60,273 nucleotides of DNA from Chara braunii (taxonomy: Eukaryota; Streptophyta; Charophyceae; Charales; Characeae), in NCBI GenBank assembly GCA_003427395.1, contig BFEA01000259.1, positions 1,500,555 to 1,560,827 on the forward strand, written 5' to 3'. The notes below the pieces were generated by a model. That model had not been told where the DNA came from and did not search any database. It saw only the letters and a list, made by a program, of their open reading frames with translations. Shown here in pieces: positions 1 to 10,211 of this stretch. Position numbers and translations under genes: made by a program. Position 1 is the stretch's first letter, and each line of letters opens with the position of its first letter.

Positions 1-109
1 AAAAAAAAAAAAAAAAAAAAAGAAAGGCCAGTTATCACAGAAATTGGAACAAAAAGTCATACAGAAAAAAACGAGTCACATGACCCATTGGCAAACATAC
101 CAAACACTA

Positions 110-216
110 CCGTCTTCACCCGAATAGAACGCCCCGTAATTATTCCCGTATGTCGACTGAAAGTTGCACAAAATTCAGAGCGATAATGACCGGGCGTTCA
201 ATTCCGGTGAAGACGG
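110..216. mobile_element. Short inverted-repeat element (MITE), family B copy 1
   Basis: Arms of about 34 bp face each other: 110-143 reads CCGTCTTCACCCGAATAGAA onward and 183-216 is its reverse complement with a few mismatches. The centre contains GACTGAAAGTTGC, which is also central in the second copy at 13411-13514. No coding capacity. The shared arms plus shared centre show a dispersed non-autonomous element. The superfamily is unknown. Confidence 0.7.
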
Positions 217-344
217 CAGGGGATGGCCAGGCCCCTTCGTCTTCGGTCCCGCCATAGCTCGCTATGGCTTTTTTTTTTTTTTTTTTTTTCCATTCGCTAT
301 GGCTTTCAGCACGGCGAGGAGCATATCTTGTTCGTTTTTTTTTT

Positions 345-705
345 TTTCAAGAAAGGGCGACGGCCTTGAGATATCATGATTACGCTGACCGGCCCCAGGC
401 AATTCAGAAATACTTGGTGTTACAACTTTACTCATCAAGTTCCATCATCTGGGGCGAGGTCCCATTAGCAAAGAGGATCAGATCGAATGCCTGAATTTGG
501 ACGTGTTTTATGCAGAGATGCAGAAAAGCAGTTCAATCTCGATTTCCTGCACCTCTCGACAAACACGTCCAGATTCAGGCATTCGATCCGATCCTCTTTG
601 CTAGTGGGACCACGCCCCTGGATTCGAACACGGGTCTGTATTTTCAACAGGTCATGGGTGATGGGTGTACCCACTGAGCTAGGCTCTTGGGTACGAGCAT
701 ATCTT
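345..705 (-). mobile_element. tRNA-derived SINE, copy 1, with a family A element nested inside
   Basis: Read on the minus strand, 681-670 is a near-perfect RNA polymerase III A box (TAGCTCAGTGGG) and 630-620 is a B box (TGTTCGAATCC). The A-B spacing is longer than in a normal tRNA gene, so this is a tRNA-like SINE head and not a tRNA. The tail (about 400-345 on the minus strand, CTGGGGCCGGTCAG then ATCTCAAGGC) recurs at 14330-14372 and 18820-18872. Foldback family A (451-618) sits immediately after the B box, which separates head from tail. Confidence 0.65.
451..618. mobile_element. Foldback element, family A copy 1 (168 bp)
   Basis: Nearly the whole element is a palindrome. The left arm starts GGGGCGAGGTCCCATTAGC and runs through GCCTGAATTTGGACGTGTTT to the centre near 530-545. 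The right arm is its reverse complement and ends GCTAGTGGGACCACGCCCC. Arms are about 75 bp with a loop of roughly 20 bp. At least four further copies (1222, 8663, 8832, 9050) prove a family. Non-coding. Confidence 0.8.
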
Positions 706-935
706 GCTGCCGACAGCGTGTTCGAGATTGGCCAGGATTTTTTTTTTTTTTTTTTTTAATTGGTAATTGGTCAGATATTTCCGAGCCGTGGCTATCATGG
801 TTATGGGTCTTTGCGTGATTGACGGCTAGGTCTCTTCGCGTCTTTGCGTGATTGCAGGTTACGGCTCTTTTTTTTTTTTCCGGTTAACATTATGTGGCCC
901 GATGCGCCACGGATGAGAGGTTTTTTGTTTTTTTT

Positions 936-1043
936 TTCTCGATTTATGTGTGTCATCCTTGAAAGCGCAGGGGCCATTTTGCTAATTACCCTTCTCTTTC
1001 TCTGTATCGTTCCAATTTTATTTTTTAACGGATGTCCCGAAGG
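936..1043 (+). repeat. Dispersed ~107-bp repeat F, copy 1
   Basis: This stretch (TTTCTCGATTTATGTGTGTC to CGGATGTCCCGAAGG) is repeated at 4443-4548 with only a few substitutions and small indels. It has no inverted ends and no evident coding frame. The nature of the repeat is unknown. Confidence 0.7.
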
Positions 1044-1221
1044 GCACGGATCAGATATTAAACTGATCAGAACAGATACATTGACATTGCACTTGATCTT
1101 ACTTAGCCAAAATTTTATGTGTCTTTGCGTGATTGGTCAGGCTTCTGACGATCGGAAAAAAAAAAAAAAACTGGAAAGGATGCTGGACCTGGTTTCCATC
1201 CTGTTCTTTACGTCTTCTTCT

Positions 1222-1389
1222 GGGGCGAGGTCCCACTTGCAAAGAGGATTGGATTAACCGCCTGAATCTGGACGAGTTTTATGCAGAGATGCAGAACAGC
1301 AGATCTATCGTGAGATTCTGCACTTTTCCGCAAAAGCGTCCAGATTCAGACCTTTGATCCTATCCTGTTTGCTAGTGGGACCTTGCCTC
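1222..1389. mobile_element. Foldback element, family A copy 2
   Basis: Starts GGGGCGAGGTCCCACTTGC and ends TTTGCTAGTGGGACCTTGCCTC. The arms match copy 1 (GAATCTGGACG and CGTCCAGATTCAG) and the size is the same. A CTGGACC...TTTCCAG motif lies just outside at 1389-1408 and again at 1450-1467. Confidence 0.78.
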
Positions 1390-1503
1390 TGAGGACACTG
1401 GACCTGTTTTCCAGTTTTCATACTTAAAAAAAAAAAAAAAAAGACAGGACGCTGGACCTGCTTTCCAGCAATCCGGGTTGAATTGTGAGGTCCCCGCCCT
1501 CTA

Positions 1504-1650
1504 TTCATGTCATTTAATACCAAGCAAAGTTCAAAAAACAAAAAAAATGAAAATAAAATTCATGTCATTTAATACCAACCAGAGTTCTGCAAAAAAAAAT
1601 AAAGAATAAAAAAAAATTCATGTCATTTAATACCGAGCAAAGTTCTGCAA
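1504..1650 (+). repeat. Tandem repeat, 3 x ~57 bp
   Basis: TTCATGTCATTTAATACC starts at 1504, 1559 and 1617. Each copy is followed by a similar GCAAAGTTC(TGC) and an A-rich run. The units diverge mostly in the A-run length. Confidence 0.75.
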
Positions 1651-1729
1651 AAAAAAAAAAAAAAAAAAAAAAAAAGAAAAAAAGAAAAGAAGGAAGAAAG
1701 AATTTTCCGACGGAATCTCAGTAGCTGTG

Positions 1730-1796
1730 CATCTAGACGGAAAGCTGCCGCAATTACACCTATCATACCCGGGCGTTCTATTCGGGTTGATGACGA
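1730..1796. mobile_element. Family B element, right half only
   Basis: CTAGACGGAAAGCTGC corresponds to the centre of family B, and CGGGCGTTCTATTCGGGTTGATGACG to its right arm. The left arm is absent, so this is a truncated copy. Confidence 0.5.
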
Positions 1797-1798
1797 TA

Positions 1799-2012
1799 GC
1801 CGGGGCCAAGTCCCACTTGTAGCTTCGATTCTTGATTTGTGGCCGTTGATCTTCGTAATCCAGGGTGAGAAATGGCGGGAGTCTATGGGACTTGACCGTT
1901 AGGGACTTAACGCCCGAATCTGGACGTGTTTGTGGAGAGGTGCAGAAGATCGCGATTGATCTACATCTGCTTTTCTGCATCTCTTCTTAGCCCTCCTTCC
2001 AGATTCAGGTGC
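1799..2012. mobile_element. Complex of family A-related fragments
   Basis: 1803-1893 begins GGGGCCAAGTCCCACTTG and contains GTGGCCGTTGATCTT, shared with the element at 5377-5490. 1911-2010 carries family A interior sequence (CCCGAATCTGGACGTGTTTG and CCAGATTCAGGTGC) without the outer ends. It looks like two related fragments side by side. Confidence 0.5.
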
Positions 2013-2042
2013 TTAGGGGGGGGGGAAATCAGGTGCCCACTT

Positions 2043-2167
2043 GAGGGCATACTCACACCAGCACTTTTCAAAATGCATCTGACTGCAATTACGGCCAGGC
2101 GTGGATGCATCTGACCGCAAACACGTCCACAAGCAAGTAAAGAAGTCCTGCTGTGAGTATGCCCTGA
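2043..2167. mobile_element. Short inverted-repeat element, family E
   Basis: The left end GAGGGCATACTCACACCAGCA (2042-2062) faces GCTGTGAGTATGCCCT (2150-2166). Inside is TGCATCTGACTGCAATTACG, the reverse complement of the GTAATTGCAGTCAGATRCATCC motif repeated at 4211-4642. This links the two loci as one family. Confidence 0.6.
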
Positions 2168-2280
2168 GACAGGCACAGTAGGCTGTTAATGATGCTCTTA
2201 AATTCGAGTTGCACATAGTAGACAGCCGGAAGGTGTTTTTTTTTTTGTAAATTAAAAATATCTATTAAAAAAATAAAAAT

Positions 2281-2282
<2 letters not shown>

Positions 2283-2346
<64 letters not shown>
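2283..2346. repeat. (GA)n microsatellite
   Basis: Uninterrupted GA dinucleotides over about 64 bp. Apparent open frames here are repeat artefacts. Confidence 0.97.
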
Positions 2347-2347
<1 letters not shown>

Positions 2348-2830
2348 AAGGTACGGATTCCCTGTCAAACTCGTGTTGTACATAGGGCCTCGTTCCACTA
2401 CTGAACACCACATTCAGAAAAGACAAAAAAAAAATGGGAGTGTACCTTTCCATGTTATAGCGGAAGATACATTTTAATTAATTGTGCAAGTTTCGTGAGT
2501 AGTGAAGTATCTGAAAACATGCTCCTCTGTCTGTATCTTTTTTTTGTTTTTTTTCCCTCTGTCGAGATCTTGGTCTGTTAGAGGACCTCTTGCGCGGTTG
2601 ACTGTGTGTACACGCTTGGCACTGAAATTACAAAGGTTTTTTTTTTTTTTTTTTAATTACAAAATTTCGATTGCGAGTAAAGAGCAATTTGGCCATTGCT
2701 TACCTTCTTTTTCTTTCTTCTTTCTTCTTTCTTTTTTCTTCTTTCTTCTTTCTTATTCTTATTTCTTATTTCCCCAATTTTGAATTTTCATAATATTTGG
2801 TAGCATAAAATCGTTGCACAGTAAGATAAG

Positions 2831-2833
<3 letters not shown>

Positions 2834-2908
<75 letters not shown>
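2834..2908. repeat. Compound (TA)n-(GA)n microsatellite
   Basis: About 28 bp of TA runs directly into about 46 bp of GA. Confidence 0.97.
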
Positions 2909-2909
<1 letters not shown>

Positions 2910-3141
2910 AAGATGTTGTTGAGATGGTCATGAGGCACTTGGGATGATGGTTAAACTTTAGAAATCCGGTGACAGGGTCTCTCTGCAGGAGAAGGCCTGT
3001 AAGCAAAGCTGGCTGATGCTGTCAGTACTCCCGGTTGAGTTGTGGGGACCACAGCCTTCATTCATTGAGTTTGTAATGAGTTCAATTGAGTGGTAAGTTA
3101 TAAAATAAAAATAAAAATAAAAAAAAAGGGGGAAACTCCGC

Positions 3142-3318
3142 GGGAGTCACAAAAATGAGTTATAATTGCACTATATATGGGCCAAGATACAGTTTCGACT
3201 TGCAGTTCGGGCAATGTATACAACCCAGCTTTCTGGCCAGGTGTAGGGTGCCTGAAGTGCAATTGCAAACTGTATCTTGCCTCAGTGTGCAAGTACAAAA
3301 CTCGTTTTTGTGACTCCA
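3142..3318. mobile_element. Inverted-repeat element, family C copy 1
   Basis: The left arm GGGAGTCACAAAAATGAGTT, continuing through GATACAGTTT, is matched in reverse by AAACTGTATCTTGC to TTTTTGTGACTCCA on the right. Arms are about 65 bp and imperfect, and the element is 177 bp. The centre (ACCTGGCCAGAAAGCTGGG on the minus strand) recurs at 20538-20659 in the opposite orientation. Confidence 0.7.
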
Positions 3319-3638
3319 CTGAAGTTACCCCTACTAAAAATCTTCTTTTTTTTTTTTTTAAATCATAATATTGTATCCATATCTGAAAAGGAAAGAGAAA
3401 AGAAAAATAAAACAAAATGATTGGATTGACTGATACGATCCGTCGAATTCCTTTAATTTATGCAGACATTAATTACCAAAAATATGGCGCCGCAACCCCC
3501 CCACCTCACCCCCTTCCCGAACAAAAAAAAGAAAGACCCAAAAGGAAAAATAAGGAAGAAAAGCCGAACAGTTTGGTCACATGCACTTAATTTAGGAGTT
3601 CAAAACGTTTTCTCTCTCTCTCTAATGATAATTAAAAG

Positions 3639-4022
3639 GGAAAATTTTCGAAATGCCCCTCCGACTTCCATTTATTTGCGGTATGCCCCTGTGACGGCTG
3701 AGTTACCCTGTTGCGCCCCTCTGACAACATTAAAGTTTCCAAAAAAAAACCTGGCGTCATTAGGGTCTGAAATATGTTCAATATGCCCCTACCAGTACCG
3801 GTTCCAAATTTCCGGTATGCCCGGTAGCTCCCCTCCCAGGGGTGGGGGGGAAAGACCGCAAGTGCCACCAACGGCCACAGGGGCATGCTGGAAAGTTGCA
3901 CCCCTCAGTGACAGGGGCATGCAGGAAACTTCTGTGGCCCCAGGGGCACGACAGGGTAAGTCGGCCGTCAGAGGGGCATACGGCAAATAAATGGAAGTCC
4001 GAGGGGCATTTCGAAAATTTTC
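3639..4022. mobile_element. Long-TIR element, family D copy 1 (~384 bp)
   Basis: Terminal arms of about 100 bp: 3639 onward reads GGAAAATTTTCGAAATGCCC and the right end at 4022 is its reverse complement. Both arms carry a CTTCCATTTATTTGC block. Many copies of AGGGGCAT or ATGCCCCT are spread through both halves in mirrored orientation. Non-coding. The long arms and repeated subterminal motifs recall Mutator-like or foldback elements, but I could not confirm a target duplication. Confidence 0.7.
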
Positions 4023-4204
4023 CGTGATTAAAAAGACGAAAAAAGAGAGAAAAAGAAAAAGAAAAAGAAAAAGAAAAAGAAAAAGAAAAAGAAAAAAACC
4101 GACGTTGTCGCTTTCTAACAAATTAAAAAGAAAAAAAGTGAACTTTTAGTTTCTGAATTGAGGGCAGAAGAACAAAGAGGACGAAGTTTAGGACTCTGGA
4201 GGTC

Positions 4205-4665
4205 ATTGTCGTCAGATACATCCATCCAGCCTCGAGACTCTAAGTTTAGAACTTAGGGCGTACTCACACAAGCACTTTTTTTCCTGGACGTCATTGCAGT
4301 CAGATACATCCATCTAGTACGAGCCGGTAAGTTTAGAAAAACTTCTCTTAGGGCACTAATCACGCTATTTCTTTTCGAGTGAATCCTGGACGTTATTGCA
4401 GTCAGATACATCCATCCAACACGCGCCGCTAAGTTTGGACCATTTCTCGATTTATGTGTGTCTTCCTTGAAAGCGCAGGGGCCATTTTGCCAATTACCCT
4501 TCTCTTTCTCTGTATCGTTCCAATCTTTTTTCACGGATGTCCTGAAGGACTGAGCCGCTATGTTTAGAAAACTTTTAGGGGATACTCACACGACCAGTTT
4601 TTCGAATGGATTCTGCACGTTATTGCAGTCAGATACATCCATCCAGCACTAGCCATAATGGCCGT
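4205..4665 (+). repeat. Array of four family E-related repeats, interrupted by repeat F
   Basis: GTCAGATACATCCAT occurs at 4211, 4299, 4401 and 4628. The surrounding sequence also repeats (TACTCACAC, CTGGACGTTATTGCA, CGCTAAGTTTAGAA). The wider gap between the third and fourth copies is filled by repeat F. Confidence 0.7.
4443..4548 (+). repeat. Dispersed repeat F, copy 2
   Basis: Matches 936-1043 closely from TTTCTCGATTT to GGATGTCC-GAAGG. It lies within the family E array, which implies that it inserted or was copied there. Confidence 0.7.
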
Positions 4666-5048
4666 CAAATACATCAGCGAACTCAGTCCCAGTACGAGTA
4701 GTAGACAAGTGGCACAAACCGTGACAGGACGTATACCACTTTTTTTTTTTTTTGTTGTTCTTTTTAGGTTCGTCAAATTTTTCATTAATTAATTAATGAT
4801 AATGATTAGCTATTTAAATAGAAGAATAGTCACACGCAATTGCCAAATGCTTTCAACAAGCTCTGGAAAGGAAGTCGTCACACTCACAGCAAGTTCACAC
4901 CTTTATTTGTTTTTAACCAAAAAAAAAAAAAAAAAAAAACTCCAGCTATCTCCCCCCTCTCCCCCGCCATGGCCGTGATGTAAACTGCATGTGCATCGGT
5001 CTGGGAATGTTATTTATACATTTTTGTGTATTATCTAAAATTATAGTA

Positions 5049-5588
5049 GGGAAAAAAATATTGTTGAAATGCCCCTGACGTTGGGGTATTATTTTTCGTC
5101 AGATACCCCTAAGAGGCAAGGGTACGGTGAAATGCCCCTACGACAGTCGTGAAACTTTGCAAAATACCCCACTCGCCAATTGCACCTGTCATCTTTTGCA
5201 TATACCTCTACCGGGCCCTTGACAACTTGTCGACATGCCCCTGCAGATGCACGTCATATACCCCATATACCCCTACCGTGGTATTTCTGTCCGTTGGACC
5301 CCTCCTTGCAGATGGCCAACGAAACGCAAGGGCCCCCTGCAGCCCAGGGGCAGGGCATATGGCAAAGTTCGCGATGACCGGGGGCCAAGGTCCCACGTGC
5401 ACGGATTACGAGAATCTGGCCGTTGATCTTTGCTATCTACGGTCAATATCGCTTAATTCGTGTAAGTGGGACCTAGCCCCGGGGACAGGGCCAGATGCAC
5501 AAGTTTTGGGGCATTTCGGCGTACCCCTGTGTTTTAGGGGTATTTAGCGAAATACCCCAACTTTTAGGGGTATTTCCACAATTTTCCC
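5049..5588. mobile_element. Family D-like element copy 2 (~540 bp) with a nested element
   Basis: The left end GGGAAAAAAATATTGTTGAAAT, with GCCCCTGACGTTGGGGTATT, is mirrored by CGAAATACCCCAACTTTTAGGGGTATTTCCACAATTTTCCC at the right. The body is dense in ATGCCCCT, ATACCCCT and AGGGGCAT motifs. An unrelated palindromic element is nested at 5377-5490. Confidence 0.6.
5377..5490. mobile_element. Nested element with family A-like termini
   Basis: Starts GGGGGCCAAGGTCCCACGTG and ends GTGGGACCTAGCCCCGGGG. The interior GGCCGTTGATCTTTG matches 1803-1893. It shares family A's terminal hexads but not its body, so it is probably a related subfamily. Confidence 0.6.
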
Positions 5589-5711
5589 ATTATGCTAGTC
5601 ATATAAATAATCAATACCTGATGAGACATCGCAAGTGAGATGCCAAAGCGGATCGTTCATCTACTACCCATCCATTTCCCTATATGTAATCACTTGGCTG
5701 AGGGCTCCTTC

Positions 5712-5716
<5 letters not shown>

Positions 5717-5746
<30 letters not shown>

Positions 5747-5775
5747 ACTTACACGTCTTCGTATGAGAGACGGAC

Positions 5776-5811
<36 letters not shown>

Positions 5812-6080
5812 CATCCTTTGTTTTTCCATTTCTTTTTATTATTTTCACTTCGCCAATCAGTAGGTCTTTCACTTGGCCAATGAGTAGGTCTACGTTGATC
5901 CTGTCCGTGAGATGGTCTTTCGATCTATCTATCTATCTATCTATCTATCTACATAGATATAGATATATATATTTGACGATACAGATATAGATGTATATGT
6001 ATATATATATCCATATGTCTATATGTCTATGTATATAACTATCAATGTGTCTATCTATATGTCTATCTATCTATCTATCG
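5717..6080. repeat. (GA)n and (ATCT)n/(AT)n microsatellites
   Basis: GA tracts at about 5717-5744 and 5777-5807. ATCT tetranucleotides at about 5928-5951 and 6050-6079, with AT-rich tracts between. The TTTGACGAT motif lies at 5972-5980. Confidence 0.9.
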
Positions 6081-6659
6081 TGCGTTATGTTATCTTATCT
6101 TATAAATCTATTTCTCTATTGATCTATTCACCGATTTAGCTAGTCCATCCATTGGGCTTGATTCTCCGTTCGTCTCTCAGTTCCACTGCGTGCCTGCATT
6201 TCTCCGAAAACACACCAGCGCTAAATTCTTGCAGTCCGTTTTTTTTTTCAGACAAATCTCCGACAACGAAAAAACAGTTACAGAAAAAAGAAAGACAAGG
6301 AGAAATCACAGAGATGAACTGTTGACCATCAACCAACTTCGGGGGGAGAAGAGAGGGGAGACCACCCAAGGGAGGCGGCGCAGACTGGGGCGACAGAGGG
6401 GGGAGGGGGGNGGGGGGAGGGGGGGTCGTGGTGTGGAAACGGCAGCTGGGCCAGGAATAGGAGGGATGGACTTTTGAAACGGTTCCAGCTCAACCGTCCA
6501 TCCCAACATCCCAATCCCAACATCTTTTTTTTTTTTTTTTTTTTTATATTCTTTCTCACCTGGAGTGCAACAGGAAATACAAATACAACTGCACGACTAC
6601 AAATATTTAAATCTGTCCAATAGAGAGATAGATGCACGAACCTACGCACACACAGCGAG

Positions 6660-6779
6660 AGACAGACAAACACCCACCCACACACACACACACACAGACA
6701 GACACACACACACACAAAGGGGGTGCGGAGAGAGAGAGATACAGACAGACAGACAGAGACAGAGAGAGAGAGAGCGAGA

Positions 6780-6851
<72 letters not shown>
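6660..6851. repeat. (CA)n then (GA)n microsatellite block
   Basis: CA-rich from about 6660 to 6716, then GA-rich to 6851. Every long open frame across it is low-complexity (RERE or SLSL). One N lies nearby at 6411. Confidence 0.95.
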
Positions 6852-6856
<5 letters not shown>

Positions 6857-7713
6857 TATAGGAAGGGAGAGGGGAGAGGGGAGAGGGGAGACTGCACTGC
6901 CAGGTAGTAGAATAGAACAGTGGAGGCAGACAGACCTGAGCCTGCTAGATCTTGCGCGGAGAAATATCTGTGGTTTAAGAGCTGCAAGAAGTCGGAGTGG
7001 TATCTTCGGAATCTGGCCGCCAATTCCGTCTTAACGACATCCGTGGGCCGCAGCGGAGTGGCCGTCATGATCGCGCCTCCTCGTCCTCTGGCTCCTGCCA
7101 CTCCTCCCCCTCCCACTCCCACTCCCACTCCCACTCCCACCACTGCTACACCTCCTCCTGCAGCTGCTGCTAGAGCTGCGGTTCGCCTGCCAACAGCAAT
7201 CAATGTGACATGAAAAATATATATATGACGATATATATATATTAAAAAAACAAAAAAATCAACTCTAGTATGACAACGGAAAATCAATGGGCATTATTCA
7301 CATATACACCCACAGCTCTTCACACCCACTCTCCCAGTTTCCTGTGCCTCCTCCCCCCCTCTCCCACCTCCCTTTCTCCTACACTTCCCGCCCTCCTCCC
7401 CTCCTCCCTCCTCTCCCACCCAACGACACATAAGACAAAAAAGTTTTTGCGCTGACCAACTCCGCAACGCTTACACAAAATTTGTAAAAAAGGAAAAAAA
7501 GGAAAAACAGGGAAAAAAGGGACCAAAAAAGGGGAAAAGAAGGGGGCGGGGGGGGGAAAGGGGAAAAGGGAAAAAAAAAAGACAAAACAAGGAAAGAATC
7601 AACGGATTAATTAAAAAAAAACAAAACATAAAAAGAGTTTCTCCTCATCGCCATCATCATCACCAATTATCATCTTTCTTCATGCTCCCGGCCTCATGGC
7701 TCTTCATTTTGAA

Positions 7714-7714
<1 letters not shown>

Positions 7715-7751
<37 letters not shown>

Positions 7752-7775
7752 TAATAATAATAATAATAATAATAA
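7715..7775. repeat. (AAT)n microsatellite
   Basis: About 20 AAT units with one interruption. Around it, 6860-8650 shows A/T-rich filler, C-rich tracts and homopolymers. I see no gene there. Confidence 0.95.
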
Positions 7776-8662
7776 AGGACAATAGCCTAAGAAAATAAAG
7801 AAAAAAAGTCTTTAGGGCTTTAGCGCACATGAGATCTCATCATCACCAGCATCATCGTCGTCATCATTGTCAGATAAGGCGGGGCTGATTATTACCCTTG
7901 ACGAATTTCGGATTGAACGTCAGTTTTTTTTTTTTTTTTTTTTTTTTGGCTTCAACCGCTTCTTTAACCTGATCAAGTGGACGCACCTGGACTCCAGTGG
8001 CAGAGGGTTTTTCAAAGATTTTGAATTTCTTAATCTCTTTTTTTTATATATTTTGAATTTCTTGATAAACGTCGGATTTTTTTTTCGTCTGTCTTGTTGA
8101 GGCGCGTGAGCCGCCTCAACTACGATGTCTTTGTACGTCGTGCCATTTTTCATCATTAAGGTATCTAAAAAAAAATAAAAATAAAAGGGGGTACATTAAT
8201 GAATATCCCTGAATCTCAAGGTAACGTCGAAATTTATAAAGATTTTTATTTACTACAAATTAAAGACAAAAACACAGACAGGCTGGGTCTGGAATTCCAA
8301 AACAGGAAAAAAAGAGAAGACTGGCAGAGGGGGGGTCTAATTGAGTTCTTTTTTTTTTCTTTTTTTTTTTTAATACCTCCTGTCTTTTAATTTTTCCAAA
8401 AGGGGTTCCGTTTCTGTTTCTGTTTTGCCATTAAGAAGAATATTATTGGGTTCTGTTTTTCACTCGAGTGATCACATCTTCTATTTCGGTCAGATCCCGA
8501 CGCCCGACTCGGAAAATAATAAAATATTTATTAAAAAAAAGAAAATAACTCGGACGGCTCTCGCGGCGGAGCTACAGCGTCTCGTTTTTTTTTTTTTTTT
8601 GGAATAATAATAGTAATAAATGACAAACAGCGTCTCTTGGCCATCCGCTTTCCAGTGCTTCG

Positions 8663-8830
8663 GGGGCGAGGTCCCACCACCAAAGAGGGTTGGGTTTAAC
8701 GCCTGAATCTGGACGTGTTTGCGGAGAGGTGCAGAAAACCGCGATTGATTTGCTCGTCTGCATCTCTGCACAAATTACATCCAGGTTCAGGCGCGTAGTC
8801 CAATCCTCTTTGCTAGTGGGACCTTACCCC
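8663..8830. mobile_element. Foldback element, family A copy 3
   Basis: Starts GGGGCGAGGTCCCACCACC and ends TTTGCTAGTGGGACCTTACCCC, with the same arms and centre as copies 1 and 2. It is the first of three copies head to tail within 560 bp. Confidence 0.78.
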
Positions 8831-8831
8831 T

Positions 8832-8970
8832 GGGGCTAGGTCCCACTAGCAAAGAGAATCGGATTGAACACCTGAATCTAGACGTGTTGGTGGAATGATG
8901 CAGAAAAGCGAGATTGACCTGCTGTTCTGCATCTCTTCTCAAAACACGTCCAGATTCAGGACCTCGCGCC
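8832..8970. mobile_element. Foldback element, family A copy 4 (right end deleted)
   Basis: Starts one base after copy 3 with GGGGCTAGGTCCCACTAGC. The right arm is present only to CCAGATTCAGG, then jumps to CCTCGCGCC, so about 30 bp of the arm are missing. Confidence 0.7.
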
Positions 8971-9049
8971 TGGATGGCCCGGAGAATCCCCTACACTGGA
9001 ACCCGACTTCCAGCTTGCCCCCACCCAATATAGATTGGCGCCTTGGGAC

Positions 9050-9219
9050 CAGGAGCATGGTCCCACCAGCAACCGGGATTGGATTGAGATCCTGAATCTG
9101 GGCGTGTTTCAGGCAGAGATGCAGAAAACGAGTTCAATCTCGATTTTCTGCACTCGTCCACAAACGCGGCCAGATTCAGGCGTTCAATCCAATCCTCTTT
9201 GCTAGTGGGACCTCACCCC
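9050..9219. mobile_element. Foldback element, family A copy 5
   Basis: Starts AGGAGCATGGTCCCACCAGC and ends TTTGCTAGTGGGACCTCACCCC. Interior GAATCTGGGCGTGTTT and GCGGCCAGATTCAGG confirm the family. Confidence 0.75.
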
Positions 9220-10122
9220 AGGAGGGACTGGCTCAATTGAGGAGGTACCTCATATATGTCCCCGTCAACCAGGGCAGGCCACCCTGACAGAAGCTCTGGA
9301 AATTCACGAAAAAAAAAAAAAAGCAGACGAGCAACGCCTCCTGTTAATTATTAGAAAGATTAATAAAATAGAAAATAAAAAATAAAAAATAAAAAATAAT
9401 AATAAACATAAAAAAACAGTAAATTACAAACGAGGAGGCAAGCAGAGACAACCTCGATCCCGTTACTCGACTGGTCTTCAGATCCCGACCATTCATTGAC
9501 CGATCCCGCCCAAGATCGAAGGCGAGAACCCCGATTCCTCTTTTTTCTTTTTTTTTTACTATTTCACTATTTTTCTCGTTCCATTTTTTACTATTGTGTG
9601 TGTTTTCGGTTCTATATCTTTGACTCCCGCGTCTATATTTTATTTTTATTTCTTTTTTTTTTTGTTCATGACCCTGATGATCAGCGATCGTCAACCGGTC
9701 TTTATAATTATTATCATTACGATTATTCAGAAAATGATTATTTTAATGACTATGATTAGTAAGTATTTTGCGATTATAAAATTTTATTTTCTTCGACTGC
9801 TGACTGCGACAACCGTTGTTCATTACGATTACAAAAAGAAGATTTATAAAATTTCTATTTATAAAAAATTATATTACTATTATTTTACTCGATAATTATT
9901 ATTTTTATTATATTCCGATGCACCATTCCTCTCGTGCTATTGACCTAATGCTATTTTACCGTTTATCTTGAGACTTCTCTTTTTTCCTTTTTCTTTTTCT
10001 GAGACACTCTACACTTCCGTCAGCAATTAAAGAAGATTTATAAATAATAAAAAAAAGGTACATTACATAAAGCGTGCATGTGCGTGCTATGGGTTTGGCG
10101 AGCGGCTGCTCGTTGTTGACAA

Positions 10123-10124
<2 letters not shown>

Positions 10125-10204
<80 letters not shown>
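10125..10204. repeat. (CT)n-(CA)n compound microsatellite
   Basis: About 56 bp of CT followed by about 24 bp of CA. The region 9220-10120 is A/T-rich with homopolymers, and no gene is recognised in it. Confidence 0.96.

Positions 10205-10211
<7 letters not shown>

Noticed and set aside
3460-3990. 176-codon open frame on the plus strand
   Set aside because: It lies across the inverted arms of family D. Its Pro/Gly-rich content follows the AGGGGCAT motifs.
6607-7287. Long open frames over GA, CA and CT tracts (also 10087-10309, 11811-12085, 15785-16198, 43302-44046)
   Set aside because: They consist of RERERE, SLSLSL, HTHTHT or VCVCVC repeats produced by microsatellites on both strands. Not genes.
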